From assembly GCF_900105095.1 (NCBI RefSeq), contig NZ_LT629743.1, positions 2,356,001 through 2,420,000 of the forward strand: a DNA stretch of 64,000 bases, given 5' to 3'. Every line of letters starts with the position of its first letter. Positions within the stretch are counted from its first letter, which is position 1. Positions 18,801 through 26,494 of this stretch are shown in pieces. The notes beneath the pieces are model-generated. The model did not search any database and was not told the DNA's origin. It saw only the letters and a list, made by a program, of their open reading frames with translations. The position numbers and the translations under genes are program-made. The DNA is from Erythrobacter sp. HL-111 (GTDB lineage: Bacteria > Pseudomonadota > Alphaproteobacteria > Sphingomonadales > Sphingomonadaceae).

Positions 18801-19196
18801 TCAGGAGGGGGGCTGTTCGGATATGTCGACCTCGGTCCGGCGCAGTTCGACCGAGTGCTCCTCGGTGGTTTCCTCGCGGGTGCGGCGGAGGTGGATTTCC
18901 TCCTTCAGCACCAGCTGGCGGGTGACGACGAGCCGTTCCTCCACCACCGGGATGACGGTGAGATCGCCGTCCTCGCGGATGTCCGGGCGTTCCTCGATCA
19001 CTTCTCCGACCGGCACGCGCTCCACCGTCACCTTCTCGCGCATCACGGGCTGCGAGATCTCGTGCGTTTCCGAAACCGGGCGGGTCGTCACGCTGACCGT
19101 CCGGCCTTCCACCACCTTCCTGCCGATTTCGACCCGTTCCTCGACGACGGGGACGACATGTTCCTCGGCGGTTTCTTGCTCGGTCCTGTCGCTCAT
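18801..19196 (-). CDS. DUF2382 (YsnF/AvaK-type) stress protein
   Basis: A 131-residue, highly charged protein built from DUF2382 repeats. VPVVEERVEIGRKVVEGRTV near the start and VIPVVEERLVVTRQLVLKEEI later are two copies of the same unit, ending with HLRRTREETTEEHSVELRR. These proteins are induced by stress in several bacteria, but their biochemical role is unknown. It is the last gene of a three-gene group read leftward (OmpA-like, PRC+DUF2382, DUF2382), with about 70-base spacing. It converges on the ATP-grasp gene. Confidence 0.88.
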   Translation of the reverse strand: MSDRTEQETAEEHVVPVVEERVEIGRKVVEGRTVSVTTRPVSETHEISQPVMREKVTVERVPVGEVIEERPDIREDGDLTVIPVVEERLVVTRQLVLKEEIHLRRTREETTEEHSVELRRTEVDISEQPPS

Positions 19197-19268
19197 GATC
19201 GCTCCTCGCTTCGAGACGAAAAGGGGCCGGCCGCATTGCGCGACCGGCCGCCTTCCGGGGGGATGCGC

Positions 19269-19934
19269 TCAGCGGCGCCTGTTCTTGCGGTCCTCGTCGA
19301 CATCGACGTCGACCTCGGTCCGGCGGGCCGTCTCCTCGACGTGCTCGACCCTGTCGTCGGCCGTCTTCCTGACGACCACTTCGTCCTTGACGACGGCCTT
19401 CTTGCCGACGACCGCCTCTTCGTCGTGTTCGGTCATCGACACGTTCCTGTCCTGGAGCAGCTTGTCCGCATCGGCGGACGTCACTTCCCGGTCCACCGGC
19501 CGGCGGTCGACCGACACGGTTTCGTCGCGCAGATGGACGTCCTCGCTCACGCGGTCCTCGACCACCCGGGATTTCACGCTGATGTTCCTGCCGTGTTCGG
19601 AAACGCGCTTGCCGATGGCGACCTTTTCCTCGACCACCGGGACCACTTCCTCGGTCACGGCCGCGCCGCCCTGGCGCGCATGGGCCGCGGCTTCCTCGCC
19701 ATAGACCACCGCATTGTCGTGGATGACCAGTGGTTCGACGGCGCAGACCTTGCCATTGTCGAGCCTGACGGCTTCGACGTGGGTCCGGTCGTCGTCGACC
19801 AGCAGGTGCTCGATCACGCCGTAGCGCTGGCCCGTCGGGCTGACGAGGGGCAGGCCGCGGATGTCCTGGTCGCTGTGTTCGAGTTCGTAGTCCGACAGTT
19901 GGTCGAGCTGTTCGTAACGTGTGTCGTGTCGCAT
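19269..19934 (-). CDS. PRC-barrel plus DUF2382 domain protein
   Basis: A 221-residue protein. Residues 20-80 resemble a PRC-barrel (DIRGLPLVSPTGQRYGVIEHL), followed by a DUF2382 region (VPVVEEKVAIGKRVSEHGRN), a linker, and a second charged unit (KKAVVKDEVVVRKTADDRVE). The C-terminus is very acidic then basic (VDVDVDEDRKNRRR). The ATG at 19934 follows GGAGAG; an earlier ATG at 19967 lacks a site. PRC-barrels bind RNA processing factors or photosynthetic reaction centres; PRC+DUF2382 proteins occur in stress clusters. The repeat units resemble those of the neighbouring 131-residue protein, suggesting gene duplication. Confidence 0.87.
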   Translation of the reverse strand: MRHDTRYEQLDQLSDYELEHSDQDIRGLPLVSPTGQRYGVIEHLLVDDDRTHVEAVRLDNGKVCAVEPLVIHDNAVVYGEEAAAHARQGGAAVTEEVVPVVEEKVAIGKRVSEHGRNISVKSRVVEDRVSEDVHLRDETVSVDRRPVDREVTSADADKLLQDRNVSMTEHDEEAVVGKKAVVKDEVVVRKTADDRVEHVEETARRTEVDVDVDEDRKNRRR

Positions 19935-20008
19935 GATGTCTCTCCGTTGGGGTATTCGGTTGGGCACGCCTGCAAAGAAGGCGGGCCGGGTAAGTGCGGC
20001 GATCGGCC

Positions 20009-20626
20009 TTATTCCGTATCGCCGAGTTCGAGACGGACGCGGCGGTTCAACACCTCACGTTCGTCGTTCCCCGTTTCCACGAGGGTCGGGGTTTCGCCTT
20101 CGGCTTCGATTTCGATGTCGTCGCCATCAAGGCCCTGGCTCACGAGGTAGTCCCTCGTCTGTTCGGCGCGCGCATCGGACAGTTCCCGGTTGTAGGGCCG
20201 GGGACCGGCGCGGTCGGCGAAGCCGGCAAGGGTGATCCCGTCTTCGCGCACTTCGGGCCGGGCCTCGACCATGGCGTCGAGCACTTCGCGCGCGCCATCG
20301 GTCAGGTCGGCGGAATCGTAGGCGAAGAAGATCCGCGGGGTCGCCTCGGGGTTTTCCTCCATCCGTTCGAGCGAGCGGCGGTTGGCCGCGGCAACGCTCT
20401 CCGCGGTCATCAGGCCGCCTTCCGCTGCGCCCTCCGCATCCTCGTCGGTCGCGGCCTGTTCGGTCTGGGCGGTGCCGGCCATGTCATCGTCGGCAGTCGC
20501 CAGCCCGTCGTCGTCACCGGTATTGGCGAAGATCAGCCAGAGCAGCAGGGCAACCGCCAGAAGACCGAGCAGGATCCACAGCCAGCCCAGCCCGCCTCCC
20601 TTTTTTTCTACCGGAATTTCGGCCAT
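20009..20626 (-). CDS. Membrane-anchored OmpA-family protein
   Basis: A 205-residue protein with a short cytosolic head (AEIPVEKKGGG), one transmembrane helix (LGWLWILLGLLAVALLLWLIF), an acidic low-complexity linker (residues 33-70) and a C-terminal OmpA/MotB-like peptidoglycan-binding domain. The domain shows IFFAYDSADLTDGAREVLD and LAGFADRAGPRPYNRELSDAR, though ADRAG replaces the usual TDxxG. A strong GGAGGAAAATT site precedes the ATG at 20626. It leads a leftward group with the two DUF2382 genes and would tether the inner membrane to peptidoglycan. Confidence 0.88.
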   Translation of the reverse strand: MAEIPVEKKGGGLGWLWILLGLLAVALLLWLIFANTGDDDGLATADDDMAGTAQTEQAATDEDAEGAAEGGLMTAESVAAANRRSLERMEENPEATPRIFFAYDSADLTDGAREVLDAMVEARPEVREDGITLAGFADRAGPRPYNRELSDARAEQTRDYLVSQGLDGDDIEIEAEGETPTLVETGNDEREVLNRRVRLELGDTE

Positions 20627-21088
20627 AATTTTCCTCCAATCGTGGTCAAAGCATCGGCTTGTTCGCAATGGCCGAACGCGGTTCACGTCGCGTCCCGGCC
20701 GCCGTATCGGGGCTCTGCCTGGTCCGCTCGATGGCGGATCCGGATCAAGTGGTCCCACACCTGGCCAACAGAGGGGCAGGCGCGCTCGTTCCGTTGCGTG
20801 CGACGCAAGGTTGGGCGACCGGGGTGAATGGAAGACGGCGCGAGCGCGGCGGCCTCGGGACGAGCGCCGTGCGAGCGCGTCTTGCGCGGCGGCAGGTTGG
20901 GAACGGACCGCGGCCGCTTGGGGCGCGGAGCCGGCCGTCCGCCTCGCGCTAGGGCGCCCGGGCCAGCCCCTGCCGCAGCGTTATCACGCTCTTAACCGCC
21001 CCGGCGCTAGGCACGGGCTGCAGTCTTGCGGGGATCAATCGAACCGGTCGCATCGCCGCGCGGGCGTCGCACCGGCAGGGCATGATGT
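20627..21088 (+). other. Divergent intergenic region, no supported gene
   Basis: About 460 bases between the OmpA-like gene and the tandem-PilZ gene. It should hold promoters for both directions. The open frames present are arginine-rich with no family likeness, so I treat them as non-coding. I see no clear operator or repeat. Confidence 0.5.
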
Positions 21089-21826
21089 ATGGAACAGGCA
21101 GCGAGCGATCCGTGGCCCCGGGGCGAGGCCGCCTCCGGCTCCGCGGCGGAAGCCTCGGCCGAGCCGCCGGGCACGTCGGCGCAATCCGGCCCCGCAGCCG
21201 CCTCTGCGCCCGACCCTGCGCCCGCGGATCCGGGCGCGGACATGCGCGCCGCGCCGCGTTTCACCCTCCTCATCCGCGCGGCAAAGCTCGTCTGCGCCAA
21301 GGGCGAATTCGTCTGCGTCATCCGCGACGTTTCCGAAACCGGGGTGAGCGTGCGCCTGTTCCACCGCCTGCCATCGGGCGGCCCATACGAACTGCACATG
21401 CCCGGCGGCGTCGCCTACGAGATGCGCGCCGTCTGGCAGCGCGACAACGAGGCGGGCTTCGAATTCACCCGCCCGGTCGAAGTCTCCCGCCTCATCAGCG
21501 AGGCCGGGCAGTATCCCAAGCGCGGCATCCGGCTCGACCTCTTCTTCCCGATCACCATCCGCACGCTCGCCCAGCAATGCGAGGGCGTGGTCGAGAACAT
21601 CTCGCAGCAGGGCGCACGGTTCGAATGCGACGGGCTCTTCGCGATCGACCAGACGCTGAGGATCGAAGGCACCGACCTCGGCGGCGCGTTCCGCAAGGAG
21701 GTCCGCGTCAAGGTCCGCTGGCGGCGCGCCCGGCACTACGGGGTCGTGTTCGACGACACCTTCACGCTGGGCGATTTCGCCCGGCTCGCCGCGCAATTGC
21801 AGGAACCCGCCCTGCTGCGCGAATGA
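21089..21826 (+). CDS. Tandem PilZ-domain protein (putative c-di-GMP effector)
   Basis: A 245-residue protein with two PilZ-like domains after a disordered Ala/Pro-rich head (residues 1-50). The first has RAAPR (53-57) and DVSETG (80-85); the second has KRGIR (144-148) and NISQQG (170-175). These correspond to the RxxxR and D/NxSxxG motifs that bind cyclic di-GMP. No output domain is attached, so it would act by protein contact. A related tandem-PilZ protein is encoded at 62.7-63.3 kb. YcgR-type flagellar brakes have a similar layout, but no motility gene is in the window. Confidence 0.85.
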   Translation: MEQAASDPWPRGEAASGSAAEASAEPPGTSAQSGPAAASAPDPAPADPGADMRAAPRFTLLIRAAKLVCAKGEFVCVIRDVSETGVSVRLFHRLPSGGPYELHMPGGVAYEMRAVWQRDNEAGFEFTRPVEVSRLISEAGQYPKRGIRLDLFFPITIRTLAQQCEGVVENISQQGARFECDGLFAIDQTLRIEGTDLGGAFRKEVRVKVRWRRARHYGVVFDDTFTLGDFARLAAQLQEPALLRE

Positions 21827-22005
21827 CGGGGCGCGAACCCGCGACCGCGCCAGGGATTGCCGCGGTGTTGCGGGCGGATTTTCCCCCGCAAAGGCCCCGT
21901 GTTTACCGACCGCTAACCAATTTCCTTCACTCCCGGCTGCGACCGGCCCGGACCCTTGCGCGCGTTTTCGCGCCTGATCCGGGCGAAGCAGGAACGGGGG
22001 CTGGA

Positions 22006-23634
22006 ATGAATGATCGGGTGGGCTTGGGACCGGACGCCGGGGGTTCGATCCGCGAGGTCGACGTCGCGATCATCGGGGCCGGGCCGGCAGGTCTCACCGC
22101 CGGCTACCTCCTGACGAAACAGGGCAAGTCGGTCGCGATCATCGAACAGGACGAAACCTATGTCGGCGGCATCAGCCGCACGGTCGAACACGCGGGCTAC
22201 CGCTTCGACATCGGCGGGCACCGCTTCTTCTCGAAATCGCAGGCCGTGGTCGACCTGTGGAACGAGATCCTGCCCGACGATTTCATCCAGCGCCCGCGCA
22301 TGAGCCGCATCTATTACGAGGGCAAGTTCTACTCCTACCCGCTGCGCGCGTTCGAGGCGCTCGGCAATCTCGGCCTGCTGCGTTCGGCCGCCTGCATGGC
22401 GAGCTACCTCAGGTACAAGCTGTTCCCGATCCGCGAGGTGAGGAGCTTCGAGGACTGGACCACCAACCAGTTCGGACAAAAGCTCTATTCGATCTTCTTC
22501 AAGACCTACACCGAGAAGGTGTGGGGAATGCCCTGCGACGAAATGAGCGCGGACTGGGCGGCGCAGCGGATCAAGGGCCTGTCCTTGTGGGGCGCGGTGG
22601 TCGACGGGCTGAAGCGCAGCCTCGGCCTCAACAAGCGGCCCAATGACGGCAGCGGCAAGCAGGCCAAGACCCTGCTCGAAACCTTCCGCTATCCCCGGCT
22701 CGGCCCCGGCATGATGTGGGAGGCCGCGCGCGACAGGATCATCGCCAGCGGGCGCGGCGAGGTGCTGATGGGCCATTCGCTCGACCGGCTCGCGAGCGAC
22801 GGTGCGGGCTGGACGATGACCGCGCGTTCGGCCCACGGCAGCGCGCGGATCCGGGCGAGGGACGTGATCAGCTCGGCGCCGATGCGCGAGCTGGCGAAAC
22901 GGCTCCACCCGCTCCCGGAAACCACGCTCCAGGCGAGCAAGCTTCGCTACCGCGACTTCCTGACGGTGGCGCTGATGATCGAGAGCGAGGACCTGTTCCC
23001 CGACAACTGGATCTACATCCACGATTCCAAGGTTCAGGTCGGACGGGTCCAGAACTTCCGTTCGTGGTCGCCCGAAATGGTGCCGGACGAGAACGTCGCC
23101 TGCGTCGGGCTCGAATATTTCTGTTTCGAGGGCGACGGGCTGTGGACCTCTTCCGACGAGGACCTCGTCGCGCTTGCGAAGAAGGAAATGGCGATCCTCG
23201 GCCTCGTCGATCCGGCGCGGGTGCTGGGCGGCGCGGTGGTGCGGCAGGAAAAGGCCTATCCCGTCTATGACGGGGACTACGCCGCCAATGTCGATGCCAT
23301 GCGGCGCGAACTCGAGGCGAAGCACCCGACGCTCCATCTCGTCGGGCGCAACGGGATGCACCGCTACAACAACCAGGACCACGCGATGATGACCGCGATG
23401 CTGACGGTGGAAAACATCCTCGCCGGGCGGCGCATCTACGACACGTGGTGCGTCAACGAGGACGCCGAATATCACGAGGCGGGCAGCGAGGGCGCGGACA
23501 CCGGCCTGCCCGCGCGCGATGGCGCGGCACAACCGCTCAGCGACGATCAGATCGCCGCTCTCACTTCGCTTCGCGGCGTGCCCGAACGGGTGCGGCCGGC
23601 AGGCGCGGGCGAAGGCGTCCGCAAGCGCGCGTGA
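22006..23634 (+). CDS. UDP-galactopyranose-mutase-like FAD-dependent oxidoreductase
   Basis: A 542-residue flavoprotein. The FAD-binding motif DVAIIGAGPAGLTAGYLLTK lies near residue 20, followed by SRTVEHAGYRFDIGGHRFFS, the GG-loop region of amine-oxidase/mutase relatives. Further landmarks are SIFFKTYTEKVWGMPCDEMS and, near the end, GRNGMHRYNNQDHAMMTA, the usual C-terminal FAD contact. Such proteins accompany polysaccharide or lipid glycosylation genes. The stop overlaps the GtrA start (TGATG), and a GT-C-like protein follows, forming one operon. The ATG at 22006 gives a normal N-terminus. Substrate unknown; a sugar-ring mutase or polyprenyl-sugar oxidoreductase is plausible. Confidence 0.82.
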   Translation: MNDRVGLGPDAGGSIREVDVAIIGAGPAGLTAGYLLTKQGKSVAIIEQDETYVGGISRTVEHAGYRFDIGGHRFFSKSQAVVDLWNEILPDDFIQRPRMSRIYYEGKFYSYPLRAFEALGNLGLLRSAACMASYLRYKLFPIREVRSFEDWTTNQFGQKLYSIFFKTYTEKVWGMPCDEMSADWAAQRIKGLSLWGAVVDGLKRSLGLNKRPNDGSGKQAKTLLETFRYPRLGPGMMWEAARDRIIASGRGEVLMGHSLDRLASDGAGWTMTARSAHGSARIRARDVISSAPMRELAKRLHPLPETTLQASKLRYRDFLTVALMIESEDLFPDNWIYIHDSKVQVGRVQNFRSWSPEMVPDENVACVGLEYFCFEGDGLWTSSDEDLVALAKKEMAILGLVDPARVLGGAVVRQEKAYPVYDGDYAANVDAMRRELEAKHPTLHLVGRNGMHRYNNQDHAMMTAMLTVENILAGRRIYDTWCVNEDAEYHEAGSEGADTGLPARDGAAQPLSDDQIAALTSLRGVPERVRPAGAGEGVRKRA

Positions 23635-24071
23635 TGGCGGGCCCGGCGCGCCTCCTCGCCCGGCTGCGGGACCAGCGCTTCGCGCGCTATGTCGCCGCCA
23701 GCTTCGGCGCACTGGCGGTCGATGTCGGCGCCTTCCTCGCCCTGCTCGCGCTCGGCGCGGCGGCGGCGCCGGCCTCGGCGGCGGGCTATTCGCTCGGCAT
23801 CCTCGCGCACTGGCTGATGTCGAGCCGCGCCGTGTTCGGCGACGGGGTCGCCGCAGGCGGACTCGCGCGGGCACGGCAGAAGGCGCTGTTCGTGATTTCC
23901 GCCCTGATCGGGCTCGGCCTCACCACCGCGATCGTGTGGGCGGGCGACAGGGCCGCGATCGACCCCCGCATCGCCAAGGCCGCGGCGATCGTGGTGAGCT
24001 TCCTTGCGACATGGCTCCTGCGCAGCCGGATCGTGTTCCGCGCGCCCGCGCCGCTGCGCGAAGCGGGGTGA
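23634..24071 (+). CDS. GtrA-family membrane protein
   Basis: A 145-residue protein with four hydrophobic helices (for example ALAVDVGAFLALLALGAAA and ALFVISALIGLGLTTAIVW) and the family's basic, aromatic N-terminus (RDQRFARYVAASFGAL). GtrA-like proteins are thought to flip undecaprenyl-phosphate-linked sugars across the inner membrane. Its start overlaps the stop of the flavoprotein gene, and the GT-C-like gene begins four bases after it ends. This context supports a lipid-linked sugar pathway. Confidence 0.88.
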   Translation: MAGPARLLARLRDQRFARYVAASFGALAVDVGAFLALLALGAAAAPASAAGYSLGILAHWLMSSRAVFGDGVAAGGLARARQKALFVISALIGLGLTTAIVWAGDRAAIDPRIAKAAAIVVSFLATWLLRSRIVFRAPAPLREAG

Positions 24072-24075
24072 GGCG

Positions 24076-25893
24076 ATGCTGGTCGAGCGCCGCCGGGGGG
24101 TCCTTCCCGCCGACCTGCTGAGGCCGGTCACGCTCGCATTCGTGCTGGTCGCCGCGGTCGTTCTCGCGATCAACTGGTCCGCGATCGGCGCGCGGCAATT
24201 TCCCGACCCCGACGACGCGATGCGGCTGGTGCAGGTGCGCGACGTGCTGGCGGGGCAGGGCTGGTTCGACCTCGTCCAGTACCGCGTCGATGCGCCGGGC
24301 GGAGGGGTCGCGATGCACTGGTCGCGGCTGGTCGACCTTCCGCTCCTCGCGGTCATCCTGCTTCTTTCGCCCCTGATCGGCGCGGGCGCGGCGGAGGCGG
24401 CGGCGCTCGTGATCGTGCCGCTCGTCACCCTCTTCGCCGCCATGCTGCTCGCCGCGCGGATCGCGCACCAGCTGCTCGGCGAGGAGGAGACGATGCTCGC
24501 CGCGCTGCTCGTCGCTCTGTCGGTGCCGCTGCTGTTCCAGCTTTCCCCGCTCCGGATCGACCATCACGGCTGGCAGGTGGTCTGTGCGCTGTGGGCGATG
24601 AACGCGCTGATGGGGCGATCGGACCGCGGGGGGGCGTTCGGTGTGGGCGCGGCCCTTGCGACATGGCTCGCCATCTCGGTCGAGGGGCTGCCCTTCGCCG
24701 CCGCCATCCTTGCCGTGCTGGCACTGCGCTGGCTCGGGAACCGTTCGCAGCGCGGCTGGCTGATCCGCGCGATGCAGTCGCTCGCGGTGACGAGCGCGGC
24801 GCTGTTCGTGCTGACCCGCGGGCTCGGCGACCTCGCGCTGCATTGCGACGCGATCGGCCCGCTCCACCTTGCCGTGTTCGGCTGGGGCGCGCTGGTCCTC
24901 ACCCTCCTCGGCAGGACCGAGCCCGCCCCGCTCGCGCTGGTGCTGGCCGGTTTCGCGCTTGCCGGAGGCGGGGCGCTCGCGCTCGTCCTCGGCGCCGCGC
25001 CGCATTGCGTGAGCGGTGGTGGCTTTGCCGCGATCGATCCGCTGGTGCGCGCGCAATGGCTCGACCGGGTGAACGAGGGCCGCCCGGTCTGGCACCAGGA
25101 CCTGCAGCACGCGCTGCCCTTCGTGGTCGCGCCGCTCGTCGCCCTGCTCGCGGCGCTGCGCCTGCGGGCCGCGTCGAGCGATTGGCTGCGGCGTTTCTGG
25201 AGCGATTACGCCCTGCTGCTCGGCGCGGCGCTGATGGTCGCGCTGCTGGTGGCGCGTGCCGGGGCGGTCGCCTGCGCGCTCGCTGCGCCGCCGCTCGCTT
25301 GGCAGATCATTCGCTGGTGGCGCGCCGCGCGCGGGATGCGAAGCCCCGTGCGGCGGATGGGGATGACCCTCGGCATCGCCCTGGTGCTGGTCCCGACGCT
25401 GCCGCTGACCGTGATCGGCCCGGCGCTCTCGGCGGCCGCGACCGCCACGGCGCCCGCCGCAAGCCCGCGCGCAGGCGGGGCGGCCATCGTGCCCTCGCTC
25501 CGCGGTTCGCGCTGCGACATCGCGGGGGCGGGCGCGATGCTCGGCGTGCTTCCCCCGGGCGAGATCTTCGCGCCGATCGACATTGCCCCCGCCCTGCTCG
25601 TCGAAAGCCCGCACACCGTCATCGCCACCCCCCACCATCGCGGCGACCGGGGCCTGCGCTTCGTGATCGAGACCGCGACGGGCGATGCCGCCGCCGCGCG
25701 CGAAGCGCTCAGGGCACGCGGCACGGCCTATGTCGCGCTGTGCCGCGACCTTGGCGAACCCTATCGCTATGCGGCGCTCGCGCCGGGAGGGTTCATGGCC
25801 GCCCTGCTCGGCGGGGAGGCACCGGACTGGCTCGAACCGGTCGCGGCGGGGGCGGACGGCAGCTTCCGGCTGTGGCGGGTCCGCGCGGACTAG
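24076..25893 (+). CDS. Polytopic membrane protein, probable GT-C glycosyltransferase
   Basis: A 605-residue protein with about ten or more transmembrane helices. The first periplasmic loop after helix 1 has FPDPDDAMRLVQVRDVLAGQ, an acidic DxDD-type motif like the catalytic loop of GT-C enzymes (PMT, ArnT, STT3). It is followed by APGGGVAMHWSRLVDLPLL. A soluble C-terminal part (from about residue 450) has CDIAGAGAMLGVLPPGEIF. I do not recognise a characterised homologue; the GT-C assignment is an inference. Its position behind a mutase-like flavoprotein and a GtrA flippase supports use of a polyprenyl-phosphate sugar donor. Confidence 0.72.
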   Translation: MLVERRRGVLPADLLRPVTLAFVLVAAVVLAINWSAIGARQFPDPDDAMRLVQVRDVLAGQGWFDLVQYRVDAPGGGVAMHWSRLVDLPLLAVILLLSPLIGAGAAEAAALVIVPLVTLFAAMLLAARIAHQLLGEEETMLAALLVALSVPLLFQLSPLRIDHHGWQVVCALWAMNALMGRSDRGGAFGVGAALATWLAISVEGLPFAAAILAVLALRWLGNRSQRGWLIRAMQSLAVTSAALFVLTRGLGDLALHCDAIGPLHLAVFGWGALVLTLLGRTEPAPLALVLAGFALAGGGALALVLGAAPHCVSGGGFAAIDPLVRAQWLDRVNEGRPVWHQDLQHALPFVVAPLVALLAALRLRAASSDWLRRFWSDYALLLGAALMVALLVARAGAVACALAAPPLAWQIIRWWRAARGMRSPVRRMGMTLGIALVLVPTLPLTVIGPALSAAATATAPAASPRAGGAAIVPSLRGSRCDIAGAGAMLGVLPPGEIFAPIDIAPALLVESPHTVIATPHHRGDRGLRFVIETATGDAAAAREALRARGTAYVALCRDLGEPYRYAALAPGGFMAALLGGEAPDWLEPVAAGADGSFRLWRVRAD

Positions 25894-25905
25894 CCGTGCG
25901 GGTCG

Positions 25906-26406
25906 TCAGGCCGGCCGGAAATCGAGCGCGAGGCCGTTGATGCAGTGCCGCTTGCCGGTTGGCGCCGGTCCGTCCCCGAAGATATGCCCCAGGTGCCCGC
26001 CGCAATCGCCGCAGTGGACCTCGGTCCGGGGCAGGCCGATCTTGTAATCGGTGCTGGTCCCGACCGCGCCCCTGTCGATCGCCTGCCAGAAGCTCGGCCA
26101 GCCGGTCCCGCTGTCGTATTTGTGCTTCGAGGAATAGACCGCGTTCCCGCAGCCCGCACACACGAAGGTCCCGGCGCGCTTCTCCTCGTTCAGCGGCGAG
26201 GTGTAGGGCCGTTCGGTCCCCGCTTCGCGCAGGACGTGGTATTCGCTTTTCGTGAGCCGCTTGCGCCATTCGGCCTCGCTTTTCGAGACCGGGAAGTTGT
26301 CGCGCGCATTCGCCGGGCCGGAGCCGCAGGCGCCGAGCAGCGGCAGCGCGGCGACCCCGGCGGAAGCGGCGAGGACGAAGGAGCGGCGGGTAGGGGCGCG
26401 GTTCAT
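25906..26406 (-). CDS. msrB: Exported peptide-methionine (R)-S-oxide reductase MsrB
   Basis: A 166-residue protein that reduces the R-epimer of methionine sulfoxide. Zinc-binding pairs are CAGC and CGDC, the signature blocks are SGTGWPSF and GGHLGHIF, and the catalytic Cys lies in RHCINGLALDF. The N-terminus carries a twin-arginine motif (TRRSFVLAASAG) followed by LLGAC, a lipobox. It should therefore be Tat-exported and lipidated, unlike cytosolic MsrB. It is transcribed toward the GT-C gene. Together with the exported MsrA at 4.1-4.8 kb it would give repair of both epimers outside the cytoplasm. Confidence 0.93.
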   Translation of the reverse strand: MNRAPTRRSFVLAASAGVAALPLLGACGSGPANARDNFPVSKSEAEWRKRLTKSEYHVLREAGTERPYTSPLNEEKRAGTFVCAGCGNAVYSSKHKYDSGTGWPSFWQAIDRGAVGTSTDYKIGLPRTEVHCGDCGGHLGHIFGDGPAPTGKRHCINGLALDFRPA

Positions 26407-26494
26407 GGCAGGATGTCTCGAAATCGGCGGGCAGTTCGCCTGCAGTTACGCCACACTCCGCCTGAAGGTTTCATGACCGCGCCCCGCCGGTCCT

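Noticed and set aside
15142..20626. A genomic island integrated at tRNA-Leu
   Set aside because: The accessory genes after the tRNA invite the idea, but there is no integrase, no repeat of the tRNA 3' end visible downstream and no base-composition change.
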